Source: Geobacillus vulcani PSS1 (GTDB lineage: Bacteria; Bacillota; Bacilli; Bacillales; Anoxybacillaceae). From it: a stretch of 64,000 nt of DNA. Below are positions 45,627 to 53,886 of the stretch, one piece after another. The notes under the pieces are model-generated. The model was not told where the DNA came from, did no database searches, and saw nothing but the letters and a program-made list of their open reading frames with translations. Position numbers and translations under genes: made by a program. The stretch covers positions 718,501-782,500 of the forward strand of contig NZ_JPOI01000001.1 of the NCBI RefSeq assembly GCF_000733845.1, given 5' to 3'. The first letter of the stretch is position 1. Each line of letters opens with the position of its first letter.

Positions 45627-46391
45627 ATGATCGATGCCCATCTTCATCTCGACCAATACGCCCGGGTAGACGAACAAATCAAGCGTTGGCAAGAGGCAGG
45701 CATAACCGGCGTCGTCGCCGTCTCCACCGACTTGAGCTCCAGCTACCGAACGCTGGAGCTCAAGCAACGGTTTCCGTCTTTCGTCTACGCCGCCATCGGC
45801 TTTCATCCGGAACGTCCAATGCCCAGCCCGGCCGATTGGAATGAATGGACGTCACTCATCAAGCAAGCGCGGCCGCAGCTCGCTGCCATTGGCGAAGTCG
45901 GGCTGCCGTACTACTCAGCCGAGGCGTCGGCCCAATTGCCTCGCTATTGCGACTTGTTGGCGCAAATCGCCGCCATCGCCGTCGATGCCTCTTTGCCGCT
46001 CGTGCTTCATGCCGTCCACGACCGAGCCGAAACCGCCTTGGCCATCGTGCAGCAAGCTGGCGTCCGGAACGCCCATTTCCATTGGCTGAAGGCAAGCGCA
46101 AAGACGGTGCAACGCATCGTCCGGTGCGGCTACTACATTTCCGTCACTCCCGAGGTATGCTATCGCGAGCGCGACCAAGCGCTATTGCCCCTCATCCCGC
46201 TCGAGCAGCTGCTTCTCGAAACGGACGGTCCATGGCCATTTGCCGGTCCGTTTCACGGAAAACCGACAACGCCGCTGTTTTTATTTGACTCTGTCCGCGT
46301 CGTGGCAACGCATTACGGCGAAGAGATTGAGCGCGTGAAAACGGTCATCACGGCGAACACAAAACGGCTTTACGGCCCGCTTTCTTTATAG
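45627..46391 (+). CDS. TatD family metal-dependent hydrolase
   Basis: A 254-residue TIM-barrel hydrolase. Metal ligands: H4/H6-type pair in DAHLHLD, Glu in GEVGLPYY, histidines in VLHAVHDRAE and AHFHWLK, and Asp in LETDGPWPF. TatD proteins are divalent-metal nucleases or phosphoesterases. It starts 46 bp after the RocR-like gene on the same strand and may be read from the same promoter, though a functional link is not expected. A DinB gene follows 40 bp later. Ribosome site GGGGGAGG. Confidence 0.87.
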   Translation: MIDAHLHLDQYARVDEQIKRWQEAGITGVVAVSTDLSSSYRTLELKQRFPSFVYAAIGFHPERPMPSPADWNEWTSLIKQARPQLAAIGEVGLPYYSAEASAQLPRYCDLLAQIAAIAVDASLPLVLHAVHDRAETALAIVQQAGVRNAHFHWLKASAKTVQRIVRCGYYISVTPEVCYRERDQALLPLIPLEQLLLETDGPWPFAGPFHGKPTTPLFLFDSVRVVATHYGEEIERVKTVITANTKRLYGPLSL

Positions 46392-46430
46392 TACGATGAA
46401 GTCAAATCCAGACCGAAGTGAGGGAAAATC

Positions 46431-46916
46431 ATGGATCATCAGGAACAAGTGCGCCGACAGCTGCTTGAAAGCGTGGCCGCTCTGTCGGATGAACAACTCA
46501 ACACCCGGGTGGCTGAAGGGAGTTGGACGATCGCCCAAGTGCTCGAACACTTGCACCTTATCGAAACATCGATCGCCGCCATGATCGCCCAGACATTGAC
46601 GCACGGCGCGAGCCAACCCGTCAGCGAAAAGCCGATCCACCTCACCCTTGACCGTTCCAAAAAAGTGGAGGCGCCCGATTTCGCCCGTCCGAGCGACCGG
46701 CGTTTCACGTGGGGGGAATTGGAGGAAAAATTGCGTCAATCGCGGCAGCGGCTGCGTCAAATCGTCGAGCAAGCCGACCCGGCTGATCTGGAAGCCAAAT
46801 CGTTCCCCCATCCGGTTTTCGGCCCCCTAAGCTTAAAGCAATGGGTGGAATTTGTCAGCTACCATGAACAACGCCACCTTGCCCAAATTGAAGAAATCAA
46901 GGCGCATCTCGGATAA
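46431..46916 (+). CDS. DinB family protein (second copy)
   Basis: A 161-residue DinB-superfamily (DinB_2) protein with histidine-containing helices: VLEHLHLIE near residue 46 and FVSYHEQRHLAQIEEIK near residues 142-158, which together hold the predicted metal. Function unknown; some relatives are thiol S-transferases. Downstream of tatD on the same strand. A GC-rich hairpin (GGCCGCC and GGGCGGCC, about 46,926-46,948) ends the transcript and overlaps the end of the convergent gene. Confidence 0.83.
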   Translation: MDHQEQVRRQLLESVAALSDEQLNTRVAEGSWTIAQVLEHLHLIETSIAAMIAQTLTHGASQPVSEKPIHLTLDRSKKVEAPDFARPSDRRFTWGELEEKLRQSRQRLRQIVEQADPADLEAKSFPHPVFGPLSLKQWVEFVSYHEQRHLAQIEEIKAHLG

Positions 46917-46932
46917 CCAGAGCCGGGCCGCC

Positions 46933-47862
46933 TCAACAGCGGGCGGCCTCTGCTCGGCCCGCCCCGGCTTGGGCTACGTCCGCGGACGTCCCGCCTGTTT
47001 TTTCCTTTCCACCGCCCTTCACTTGCTTTAACGTCGCGACGATGAGAAAACTGACAATGACCAACAACACCCACGAGCTGACTTTCCCGACATGAACGAG
47101 GCTCCACGCCCTCGCTTGATTTGGATATTGCCAAGCCCCGAAAAAGGTGGCGATATTTTCCGCGACCCAAATGAAAAAACCGATCAACAAAAAGGACAGA
47201 ACAAGCGGCATCCGATACCGAATTCCCCCGACCTCATACGCGACCCACGAGCGCCAAAAAACGAGAATCACAAGGCCTGCTAACCACCAGCGAACGTCCA
47301 TCCAATAATGGTGGGTAAAAAAGTTCACGTAAATCGCCCCCGCCAACGGAACGACCAGCCAAAACGGCGGCCAGCGCACGAGCTCCACCTTCAGCCGTCT
47401 CCACGCCTGGCAAAGATAGCTCGCGACGCTCGCGTACATGAAGCCGCTGTACAGCGGCACGCCAAACAGTTTCGTATATCCTTCCTCCGGATACGACCAT
47501 GAACCCATACGCACCTTAAACAGCTCTAATGCAAGCCCAATCAAGTGAAAGACAGTGATGACTTTGAGCTCATCCCGCGTTTCCAGCCTGGAGCGCACCA
47601 TCCACCATTGCATGAGAAGGCAAATGACAAGCAGCCAGTCATACCGCGGCAACAAAGGAAGCGGCGCGAGCTTCGTCAGCGCCAATGAAGCAAAAATAAC
47701 AACCGGAAACACGCAGGACAACGCCTGCGCCCAACCGAAGCGAACAAGCTGCACAAACGCTTTGATGAGCCGCGCTTTTCCAGAACAGAGACACCTCCGA
47801 ACCGCAACCAGCCAGCAAGGCGGGCATTCCCCCGCCGCTGCCGCGTGTTTCTCCCCTTTCAA
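46933..47862 (-). CDS. DUF817 membrane protein (YoaT-like)
   Basis: A 309-residue integral membrane protein with about eight helices from residue 40 to 275, rich in Trp and Tyr (DYWMDVRWW-like segment; HHYWMDVRWWLAG). It matches the DUF817 family. In B. subtilis the members yoaS, yozG and yoaT lie together; the same trio is here, and this is the third gene. Probable TTG start at 47862 after GGGGGAGGGGGC. The C-terminal tail (about 285-309) is alanine/glycine rich, poorly conserved. Function unknown. Confidence 0.7.
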   Translation of the reverse strand: MKGEKHAAAAGECPPCWLVAVRRCLCSGKARLIKAFVQLVRFGWAQALSCVFPVVIFASLALTKLAPLPLLPRYDWLLVICLLMQWWMVRSRLETRDELKVITVFHLIGLALELFKVRMGSWSYPEEGYTKLFGVPLYSGFMYASVASYLCQAWRRLKVELVRWPPFWLVVPLAGAIYVNFFTHHYWMDVRWWLAGLVILVFWRSWVAYEVGGIRYRMPLVLSFLLIGFFIWVAENIATFFGAWQYPNQARAWSLVHVGKVSSWVLLVIVSFLIVATLKQVKGGGKEKTGGTSADVAQAGAGRAEAARC

Positions 47863-47879
47863 GCCGCCCCCTCCCCCGC

Positions 47880-48104
47880 TTACGAATGCGATTCCCCTTC
47901 ATCGCTTCGGTACTCCAAAATGTCCCCGGGCTGGCAGTCGAGCGCCTTGCAAATGGCTTCCAACGTCGAAAAGCGGATCGCCTTCGCCTTTCCGTTTTTC
48001 AAGATCGACAAATTCGCCATCGTAATCCCTACTTTCTCCGACAGCTCCGTGACGCTCATCTTCCGCTTCGCCAACATGACATCAAGATTCACGATGATCG
48101 GCAT
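47880..48104 (-). CDS. Small Cro/CI-type HTH regulator (YozG-like)
   Basis: A 74-residue protein consisting of one HTH_26-type helix-turn-helix: MLAKRKMSVTELSEKVGITM followed by NLSILKNGK, then ALDCQPGDILEY. It occurs between a DUF2975 membrane protein and the DUF817 protein, all one transcript. This regulator/DUF2975 pair is a recurrent small module in Firmicutes, sometimes thought to control a membrane response, but the role is not known. ATG at 48104, eight bases after TGAGG. Confidence 0.85.
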   Translation of the reverse strand: MPIIVNLDVMLAKRKMSVTELSEKVGITMANLSILKNGKAKAIRFSTLEAICKALDCQPGDILEYRSDEGESHS

Positions 48105-48114
48105 GTCATCCACC

Positions 48115-48594
48115 TCAAATCGTCAACTCGTTTTCTTGTTTGATGTCAACGGCTTGTTGCAGCAGCTTTTGCAGCACAGCGGCAAAGACAGCGATCACGA
48201 GCGACGCAAACGGCACCAGCAGCCCGACGAAAATGACCCCCGGAGCGTCGTCCTTTTCGGCAAAAAGATAAAACAGCGGCAAAGCGAGCAGATGCAGCCC
48301 GCAGATGACCACAGCGCAAGATTTGATCTTCTTTAACGCCTCGACCGACCGCTCAGAGAACGCGCTGTTTTGATCAATATACGTCAACAGCCGAAACGCC
48401 TGATAGAGCGCAAAATAAAACGGCAGCGCGGACGCCTCAAACACAAGATAAACGAAATACTTGATCCAAGGGAGCGCCGGCACCAGCTTGACCGCCACCT
48501 TCGCAAGCGCCGGCACCAAAAACAAGCACAACGCCAGAACCGGAAGGCCGATCAACACCAAGGCCACCTTCAAAAAAAGCGTTTCTCGTTTCAC
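48115..48594 (-). CDS. DUF2975 membrane protein (YoaS-like)
   Basis: A 159-residue protein with four membrane helices (about 10-32, 45-70, 95-118, 124-148). The polar loop after the second pair, TYIDQNSAFSERSVEALKKIK, is the hallmark of DUF2975. First gene of the yoaS-yozG-yoaT-like operon, ending 10 bp before the HTH gene. Likely start GTG at 48594 after GAGG. The upstream 200 bp are A/T rich and hold the promoter region and the terminator of the SDR gene. Confidence 0.8.
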   Translation of the reverse strand: MKRETLFLKVALVLIGLPVLALCLFLVPALAKVAVKLVPALPWIKYFVYLVFEASALPFYFALYQAFRLLTYIDQNSAFSERSVEALKKIKSCAVVICGLHLLALPLFYLFAEKDDAPGVIFVGLLVPFASLVIAVFAAVLQKLLQQAVDIKQENELTI

Positions 48595-48700
48595 CGCAAG
48601 CACCTCACTGATTCGTTTTTGTTTTTATTGTAATCGTTGGTTTATCGTTTTTCAATAAATAATTATTGAATTTAATTATATTTTTGTTGTTAAACATAAC

Positions 48701-48734
48701 AAAAAAAGAGCGTTCCTCTCGCATAGGAACACTC
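48701..48734 (-). terminator. Terminator of the SDR gene
   Basis: GAGTGTTCCT and AGGAACGCTC enclose ATGCGAG and are followed by TTTTTTT on the minus strand. Confidence 0.85.
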
Positions 48735-48804
48735 GTTCACAACCGTTGATGCAACATACCCCTTGATCTTTTGGCAAAGGTATTCACTACACTGTTCTTG
48801 CTGG

Positions 48805-49512
48805 CTACCAATCTATTCGTTTTCCATCTCGGAAAAATCCGCCGTTCGGTCCGTCAGGCCCGATCTCTGCCAACCAAAGGATTGACTGGGCGGCTTGCTT
48901 TGGCGATCGGGGAGCCGATGGCCCGCCCATATCCGTACGGACCCACCCCGGATCGACGGCATTGACCTTGATATCACCGCTCACTTCTGCTGCGATCAGC
49001 TGTGTTAAGCCATTGAGGGCAAGTTTCGATAATTTATAAGCTCCTACTCCCGGATATGACATTTCCCTCATCGCCCCATATTCAGAAGAAATATTAATAA
49101 TCCGTCCATATCCTTTCTTTTCCATAAGAGGGAGAAAGGAGCGAATCACATAGTAGGAGCCAAAGAAATTCGTGGCCATCGTCCGCTCAAGAACGGAAGG
49201 TTCCATATCGACCAGTTTTTGATTTCCATCTAAGTACACACCGGCATTATTGATCAATACGTCTAATGCCCCATACTGCTCATTGACCGTCATCGCAGCC
49301 TGGCGGATGCTTTCTTGGTTCGCCACATCCATTGCCACAAACGAAACATCAAGGTTGAGTTCCCGAAGTTGTTGCGCAGCTTGCCACCCCTTTTCCGGAT
49401 CCCGGCTTGTCAAAATGGCTGTATATCCCCTCCATGCCAGCTGTTTGACGAGCTCATAGCCAATTCCCCGATTCCCGCCGGTGACAAGCGCCACCTTTTT
49501 ATCCGTCACCAT
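48805..49512 (-). CDS. Short-chain dehydrogenase/reductase
   Basis: A classical SDR of 235 residues: cofactor motif TGGNRGIG (11-18), NNAGV near residue 90, and the catalytic Tyr and Lys in GAYKLSKLAL. The residues after the nucleotide motif (LTSRDPEKG) suggest NADP preference like carbonyl reductases. ATG at 49512 after GGAGGGTGGGC. Located alone, 80 bp downstream of the lipoprotein gene. Substrate unknown. Confidence 0.88.
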   Translation of the reverse strand: MVTDKKVALVTGGNRGIGYELVKQLAWRGYTAILTSRDPEKGWQAAQQLRELNLDVSFVAMDVANQESIRQAAMTVNEQYGALDVLINNAGVYLDGNQKLVDMEPSVLERTMATNFFGSYYVIRSFLPLMEKKGYGRIINISSEYGAMREMSYPGVGAYKLSKLALNGLTQLIAAEVSGDIKVNAVDPGWVRTDMGGPSAPRSPKQAAQSILWLAEIGPDGPNGGFFRDGKRIDW

Positions 49513-49591
49513 GCCCACCCTCCATTTCTTGACTGCTTCTTTATTTTGTAACGTTCCTGTCAATGTCCAAATGTACACTCCCGAACATCTC

Positions 49592-50185
49592 TTATTCCAC
49601 TTTTTCAATGGTCACGGTGAAATCATCCTTCATGCTTGCCAACTTACTTGAAAGCTCCTCTACGTCCGATTCAACCTTGCCTAATCGAATCAACCCCGGC
49701 GAATAACGCCAATCATCATAAAAAATGGTGATGTCTTTCCAAGGGGCATAATACGCGAAATCTCCGGCCTTCGGCGTAACGCCTTCTGGCGCGCCTTCTG
49801 TACTGAGCCCTTCTTCTAATATACTCATTTTTTCGAATCCACTGAAGTCTTCGAACGTGAGTGTCAACGGCAACCTGCTTAGCAAATCCCTACTTGTCGG
49901 ATTGTCATACATGTTGACGATGACTTCTCCATGATCGAAAATCAATCTGATTTTGGTATTTTCAATACTGTTGTCTTCATCCGGAGCATCTTGTCCTCTC
50001 TTTGCGACGGAATGTCCTCGATTCTCTTCTTGTCCTGCAATCGAAACGTCCCGTTTGTCGTTCGTTGATGGGTTTTCAACCGTCTCAGCCTCGTCAAAAG
50101 CCGAATTTCCACTTTGATTTCCACCACAAGCTGCAACAGCGAAAATCAACGTCAAGGAGAAAGTCGCTGATAACAATTTGGACAT
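49592..50185 (-). CDS. Lipoprotein with cyclophilin-like domain
   Basis: A 197-residue lipoprotein: signal peptide with lipobox VAAC (Cys20), an acidic linker (about 22-70), then a cyclophilin-like domain: LIFDHGEVIVNMYDNPTSRD, LPLTLTFEDF, and PKAGDFAYYAPWKDITIFY. The family (cyclophil_like2) is found alone in many bacteria and has no proven isomerase activity. ATG at 50185, nine bases after GGAGGG. A truncated MFS gene lies directly upstream. Function unknown. Confidence 0.8.
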   Translation of the reverse strand: MSKLLSATFSLTLIFAVAACGGNQSGNSAFDEAETVENPSTNDKRDVSIAGQEENRGHSVAKRGQDAPDEDNSIENTKIRLIFDHGEVIVNMYDNPTSRDLLSRLPLTLTFEDFSGFEKMSILEEGLSTEGAPEGVTPKAGDFAYYAPWKDITIFYDDWRYSPGLIRLGKVESDVEELSSKLASMKDDFTVTIEKVE

Positions 50186-50210
50186 ATCGCGCATCCCTCC
50201 ATTCATCTCT

Positions 50211-50493
50211 CAAGTCCCGATGGACGCGGCAAACAGAAACAACGCAGCAATGAGAACAACAATGGTTTACGTCTCCCATGAGCATCACTTAAAGGGCCCA
50301 TGACAATTTGGCCCAAAGCAATTCCTAACCAACTAGCGGTTGAACTGGCTTGACTCATCGACGTACTCGTTTCGAAAAAATCCGCGATTCTAGGGAGTGA
50401 TGAAAGATACATATCCACAGTAAAAGGGCCCAGTGCTGAAAATGCACCTAACACCACAGCAAAGAAATTGCCGCTCTGTTGTTTATCTTGCAT
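50211..50493 (-). pseudogene. Truncated, frameshifted Bcr/CflA-type MFS transporter
   Basis: The start has a ribosome site (GAGGTTAAA) and encodes the first two helices plus the motif GPLSDAHGRRKPL of a drug-efflux MFS protein. After KPL the frame breaks; the native continuation (VVLIAALFLFAASIGT) is found in a neighbouring frame and ends at a stop at 50,211-50,213. The remaining ten helices are missing. So there is one frameshift near 50,262 and a 3' deletion. The lipoprotein start follows about 25 bp downstream, so the deletion joined the two. Confidence 0.8.
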
Positions 50494-50569
50494 TTTAACC
50501 TCTATGATACGTTCCGTTTCTTAACACAGCCTAACAGTCCAAGAGCAGAGGGAGAAAGCGGGGATAACT

Positions 50570-50599
50570 CCAAAAGTCCGCTAAAAAGCGGACTTTTGG
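50570..50599. terminator. Perfect hairpin between adh and MFS remnant
   Basis: CCAAAAGTCCGC and GCGGACTTTTGG form a perfect 12-bp stem with a six-base loop; its T-rich arm would act as a weak T-run. A terminator of adh is the likeliest role. Confidence 0.55.
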
Positions 50600-50737
50600 G
50601 TCAGACTCTCCTTCATTACCTCCTATATCTCGTATTTCACTCGAATATAACCTTCCTTTTGAGTCAGTCGGCTTCCCCTGTCTATACGTGTCAAACACGC
50701 TTCAAAAACGTTTGTTGAAACAAACGCATTTCCTCAA

Positions 50738-51787
50738 TTACTCAGTTTTCATCGTGCGAATATCAATGACAAACCGATACCGGACGTCAGAAGCAAGCAC
50801 CCGCTCCCATGCCTCATCGATCTGGTCGGCGGAAATCACCTCAATCTCGGGGACAATGCCATGTTCAGCAGAGAAATCCAGCATTTCCTGTGTTTCGCGA
50901 ATACCGCCGATCATCGATCCGGCAAACGACCGGCGCTGCGGAATGAGCGAGAAGACATTCACAGTCAACGGCTCTGCTGGTGCGCCGACGTTCACCAGTG
51001 TGCCGTCCAAGGCGAGCAGCGAAAGGTAGGCGTTGATATCGATTGGTGCGCTCACCGTATTGATGATGAGATCGAAATGACCAGCGAGTTTCGCAAACGT
51101 CTCGGGATCACTTGTCGCATAGTAATGATCGGCCCCAAGACGCAACCCGTCTTCTTTCTTCTTCAATGTTTGCGACAAAACCGTCACCTCTGCTCCCATA
51201 GCATGGGCAAACTTCACCGCCATATGACCAAGGCCGCCTAACCCTACCACCGCTACTTTTTTGCCCGGACCGGCTTGCCAATGGCGGAGCGGCGAGTACG
51301 TGGTGATGCCGGCGCACAAAAGCGGTGCGGCCACATCAAGCGCGATGCTGTCAGGAATGCGGAGAACGAAGTCTTCATGGACGACGATGTGAGTGGAATA
51401 CCCACCTTGTGTATACTGACCATATCGGTCGATGGCGGCATACGTGCCCACCATTTCCGAGCAGTACTGCTCCTCTCCTTTGCGGCAAGGCTCGCATTCT
51501 CTACAAGAGTCCACCATACAGCCAACCCCGACGCGGTCACCAACGGCAAACTTCGTCACTGCCGAGCCCACTTGAGTGACAATGCCGGCAATCTCGTGCC
51601 CCGGAACGAGGGGATATCGCACCGGGCCCCACTCGCCGCGAGCAGTATGAATGTCGGAATGACAAATGCCCGCATACTGTATCTCGATGAGGACATCATG
51701 AGGCTGAAGGTCGCGCCGCTCAATCACCGTTGGTTGAAACGGACCTTCCGGGCTGAATACCGCACGTGCTTTGGCAACAATCGCCAT
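50738..51787 (-). CDS. Zinc-type alcohol dehydrogenase (YahK/AdhA-like)
   Basis: A 349-residue medium-chain dehydrogenase of the cinnamyl-alcohol-dehydrogenase type. Catalytic zinc residues are in AGICHSDIH and PGHEIAG; the structural zinc uses the four cysteines of [15 protein letters not shown]. The cofactor motif is [13 protein letters not shown]. It reduces aldehydes with NADPH in the typical family member. ATG at 51787 after AAGGAGG. The promoter and operator (51,832-51,899) match those of the aldo/keto reductase at 52,519. Confidence 0.92.
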   Translation of the reverse strand: MAIVAKARAVFSPEGPFQPTVIERRDLQPHDVLIEIQYAGICHSDIHTARGEWGPVRYPLVPGHEIAGIVTQVGSAVTKFAVGDRVGVGCMVDSCRECEPCRKGEEQYCSEMVGTYAAIDRYGQYTQGGYSTHIVVHEDFVLRIPDSIALDVAAPLLCAGITTYSPLRHWQAGPGKKVAVVGLGGLGHMAVKFAHAMGAEVTVLSQTLKKKEDGLRLGADHYYATSDPETFAKLAGHFDLIINTVSAPIDINAYLSLLALDGTLVNVGAPAEPLTVNVFSLIPQRRSFAGSMIGGIRETQEMLDFSAEHGIVPEIEVISADQIDEAWERVLASDVRYRFVIDIRTMKTE

Positions 51788-51831
51788 CACGTTTCCTCCT
51801 TCATCTATAAATTTAATCAACACCTGTCTAT

Positions 51832-51899
51832 CATTATAAAAAGAAAGGTGATGTTTTAATATGGTTAGATTCAGATAATTTGTTGATTATTCAACAAAT
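51832..51899 (-). promoter_or_regulatory. adh promoter with 24-bp palindromic operator
   Basis: On the minus strand: palindrome AATTTGTTGA-TTAT-TCAACAAATT (51,876-51,899, plus-strand reading, perfect arms), weak -35 ATTAAA (51,854-51,859), -10 TATAAT (51,832-51,837). The near edges of operator and -10 are 39 bp apart. Confidence 0.75.
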
Positions 51900-52257
51900 T
51901 CTACGAAATTATCGATAATCAATTCGATGTTTTCGTTTCACCATCGTCATCCTTACAAAGGGACAAACCCTGCTCGAAAACAACATCCGCCTGCTTGATC
52001 GGCTCTTCCGTTTGCAAATAAGTTTCTCTCGATCTAGAAGGCTGGTAAAAAACAATCGTTCCCCCGTTTACATTGGTTTTCGTGAGAACAAAGGTCAGGA
52101 TGTACAAGGTTTATCTATTTGAGAAAATCAGTAACTCTCAAAGGGGAAGAAGGACGCTTTGAGGCAGATAGCTCCAAGGCTTCACTTGATCACTATAGAA
52201 CCTAATCCTTGTCCCGACTCACCGTTTCGCCAATTCATAAATCAACCATTTCACTTC
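51900..52257. other. Intergenic DNA between two co-regulated promoters
   Basis: About 360 bp. A minus-strand reading of 62 codons (51,919-52,107) has no recognisable motif and no ribosome site I trust. Nothing else is supported here. Confidence 0.4.
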
Positions 52258-52323
52258 ATTTGTTGAATAGTCAACAAATCGCGTTCATTTAATCATTGAA
52301 AGCGCCCTGTTTCTTTTTATAAT
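52258..52323 (+). promoter_or_regulatory. Aldo/keto reductase promoter with 22-bp palindromic operator
   Basis: Palindrome ATTTGTTGA-ATAG-TCAACAAAT (52,258-52,279, perfect arms), then -35 TTGAAA (52,296-52,301), 16-bp spacer, -10 TATAAT (52,318-52,323). The operator-to--10 distance equals that at adh. The following bases ATAAACAGACGTTGATAAAT also resemble the adh leader. Confidence 0.78.
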
Positions 52324-52518
52324 TATAAACAGACGTTGATAAATGAACCAACATTCATTACTGGAGGTGAATGTACAAAATATGATGGTGAAACTTTTAA
52401 CCGGCAGGACTGAGGAAACTGATCGGATTGTGCAAGCCGTTAATCATTTTTAAAGGTAATTACTTCTCAAGAAGACAAGGGACTATCAAAAATATGACAA
52501 TGTAAAGGAGACAAAAGT

Positions 52519-53382
52519 ATGTTTAACGAAACGTTTACATTATCAAATGGCGTAGAGATTCCAAAATTGGGACTTGGTACCTGGCTGTTGGACGATACGC
52601 AGGCGGCACAGGCCGTGCGTGACGCGGTATCGATCGGATATCGCCATATTGATACTGCGCAAGCCTATGCGAACGAAGCAGGGGTAGGCGAAGGAATCCG
52701 TTCGAGCGGCGTGGCGAGGGAAAAACTTTTCATTACCACAAAGGTTGCGGCAGAATTAAAGAACTATGACGCCGCCGCAAAGTCTATTGATGAGTCTCTA
52801 GCCAAGCTGGGGGTTGATTACATCGACCTTATCATCATCCACAGCCCGCAACCTTGGAAGGAATTCCGTGGGGAAAACCGCTACTTCAAAGAAAACAAAG
52901 AAGTATGGAGGGCCATGGAAGATGCTTACAAATCCGGCAAAGTAAAATCGATTGGGGTTTCCAACTTCCTGCAAGACGATATCGAAAATCTTCTGGAAAG
53001 TTGCGAGATCAAGCCGATGGTCAATCAAATATTGGCACACATCGGCAACACTCCTTTTGATCTCATTGAATTCTGCCAGCAAAACGGCATCGTTGTAGAA
53101 GCTTATTCTCCCATTGCACATGGCGTCATTCTTGACCACCCAGAGATTAAAGCCAGGGCGGATCAGTACGGCGTATCGGTTGCCCAGCTTTGCCTGCGTT
53201 ATTGCATCCAACTTGACCTTGTCGTCCTTCCGAAGACGTCCAACCCAGACCACATGAGAAACAATGCAGAGCTTGATTTTGTGATCAACGATGAAGATAT
53301 GGAGGCTTTGAAGAGTATCGAGCGAATCCGAGATTACGGTGAACACAGCTTCTTCCCGGTGTTTGGCGGGAAATTAAAATAA
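52519..53382 (+). CDS. Aldo/keto reductase
   Basis: An AKR-family NADPH reductase of 287 residues. The catalytic tetrad is visible: Asp and Tyr in YRHIDTAQAYANE (about 42-54), Lys in FITTKV (about 75-80), His in IIIHSPQPW (about 107-115). Cofactor-binding segments include VVLPKTSNPDHMRNN. It would reduce small aldehydes or ketones, complementing the zinc dehydrogenase that shares its promoter pattern. ATG at 52519 after AAAGGAGAC. About 195 bases lie between the -10 box and the start; this leader contains a 23-codon open frame (52,383-52,454) with a GGAGG site, possibly a remnant. Confidence 0.92.
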   Translation: MFNETFTLSNGVEIPKLGLGTWLLDDTQAAQAVRDAVSIGYRHIDTAQAYANEAGVGEGIRSSGVAREKLFITTKVAAELKNYDAAAKSIDESLAKLGVDYIDLIIIHSPQPWKEFRGENRYFKENKEVWRAMEDAYKSGKVKSIGVSNFLQDDIENLLESCEIKPMVNQILAHIGNTPFDLIEFCQQNGIVVEAYSPIAHGVILDHPEIKARADQYGVSVAQLCLRYCIQLDLVVLPKTSNPDHMRNNAELDFVINDEDMEALKSIERIRDYGEHSFFPVFGGKLK

Positions 53383-53584
53383 ACAAGCTTATCGAGGGAT
53401 AAAAATGACAAAACGTGAGAAAGCCAAACATGGCGTTATTTTCCCAGCAAGCCAAAGATCTATTTTTATGGGCACAGTTATCGGAAACCTCACATTGCGC
53501 ACCTTAACAAGATGAAAACAAAAGATTTTATTTAATTTTTTAACTACAGATGAGCAAATCCACTAACATAAATTTGCAATCAAA
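53383..53584. other. Intergenic DNA with a short decayed reading frame
   Basis: A plus-strand reading at 53,405-53,515 (begins MTKREKAKHGVIFP) has a weak ribosome site. HGVIFP followed by FMGTV distantly recalls a cupin start, but the frame ends after 36 codons. No gene is supported. Confidence 0.3.
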
Positions 53585-53664
53585 CAAAAAAAGAGACATG
53601 AACCGGACTCCTTGGGTGAAATAGCTGTGCTCAAAACCCATTCACCCAAATAGGTTCATGTCTC
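53585..53664 (-). terminator. Long nested hairpin with T-run
   Basis: GAGACATGAACC and GGTTCATGTCTC form the outer stem, TTGGGTGAA and TTCACCCAA an inner stem. On the minus strand it ends in TTTTTTTG. Its size and nested arms suggest the end of a former insertion sequence or a robust terminator. The following 120 bp hold no gene. Confidence 0.5.
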
Positions 53665-53783
53665 CCCAAAAGTTCTTCGCTACAACATATGCTTGGCCAT
53701 CATGTTTCTTTCTAGCCAAGGAAACAAAATCTGCGAAGCTTTTTGTATGGTAAAGGCGACCAAATGGTCAACCGTAGCCTATT

Positions 53784-53824
53784 TACAAAAAAGGCCTGTT
53801 AGACTCACCCAACAGGCCTTTTCG
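53784..53824 (-). terminator. Terminator of glmS
   Basis: AAAAGGCCTGTT pairs with AACAGGCCTTTT around a 10-base loop, with T-runs on both sides, about 65 bp past the glmS stop. Confidence 0.9.
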
Positions 53825-53886
53825 TTTTCAGCTTTTTGGTTCGGCATCTAACCTTTTGTTACAACAGCCTTTTCCCAACGAACCGC

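Noticed and set aside
51919..52107. 62-codon minus-strand frame between adh and the aldo/keto reductase, considered as the missing regulator
   Set aside because: No helix-turn-helix pattern and no ribosome site.
53680..53780. Short frame (MFLSSQGNKICEAF...) as a transposase remnant
   Set aside because: About 40 codons with no recognisable transposase motif; only the nearby hairpin hints at a former insertion sequence.
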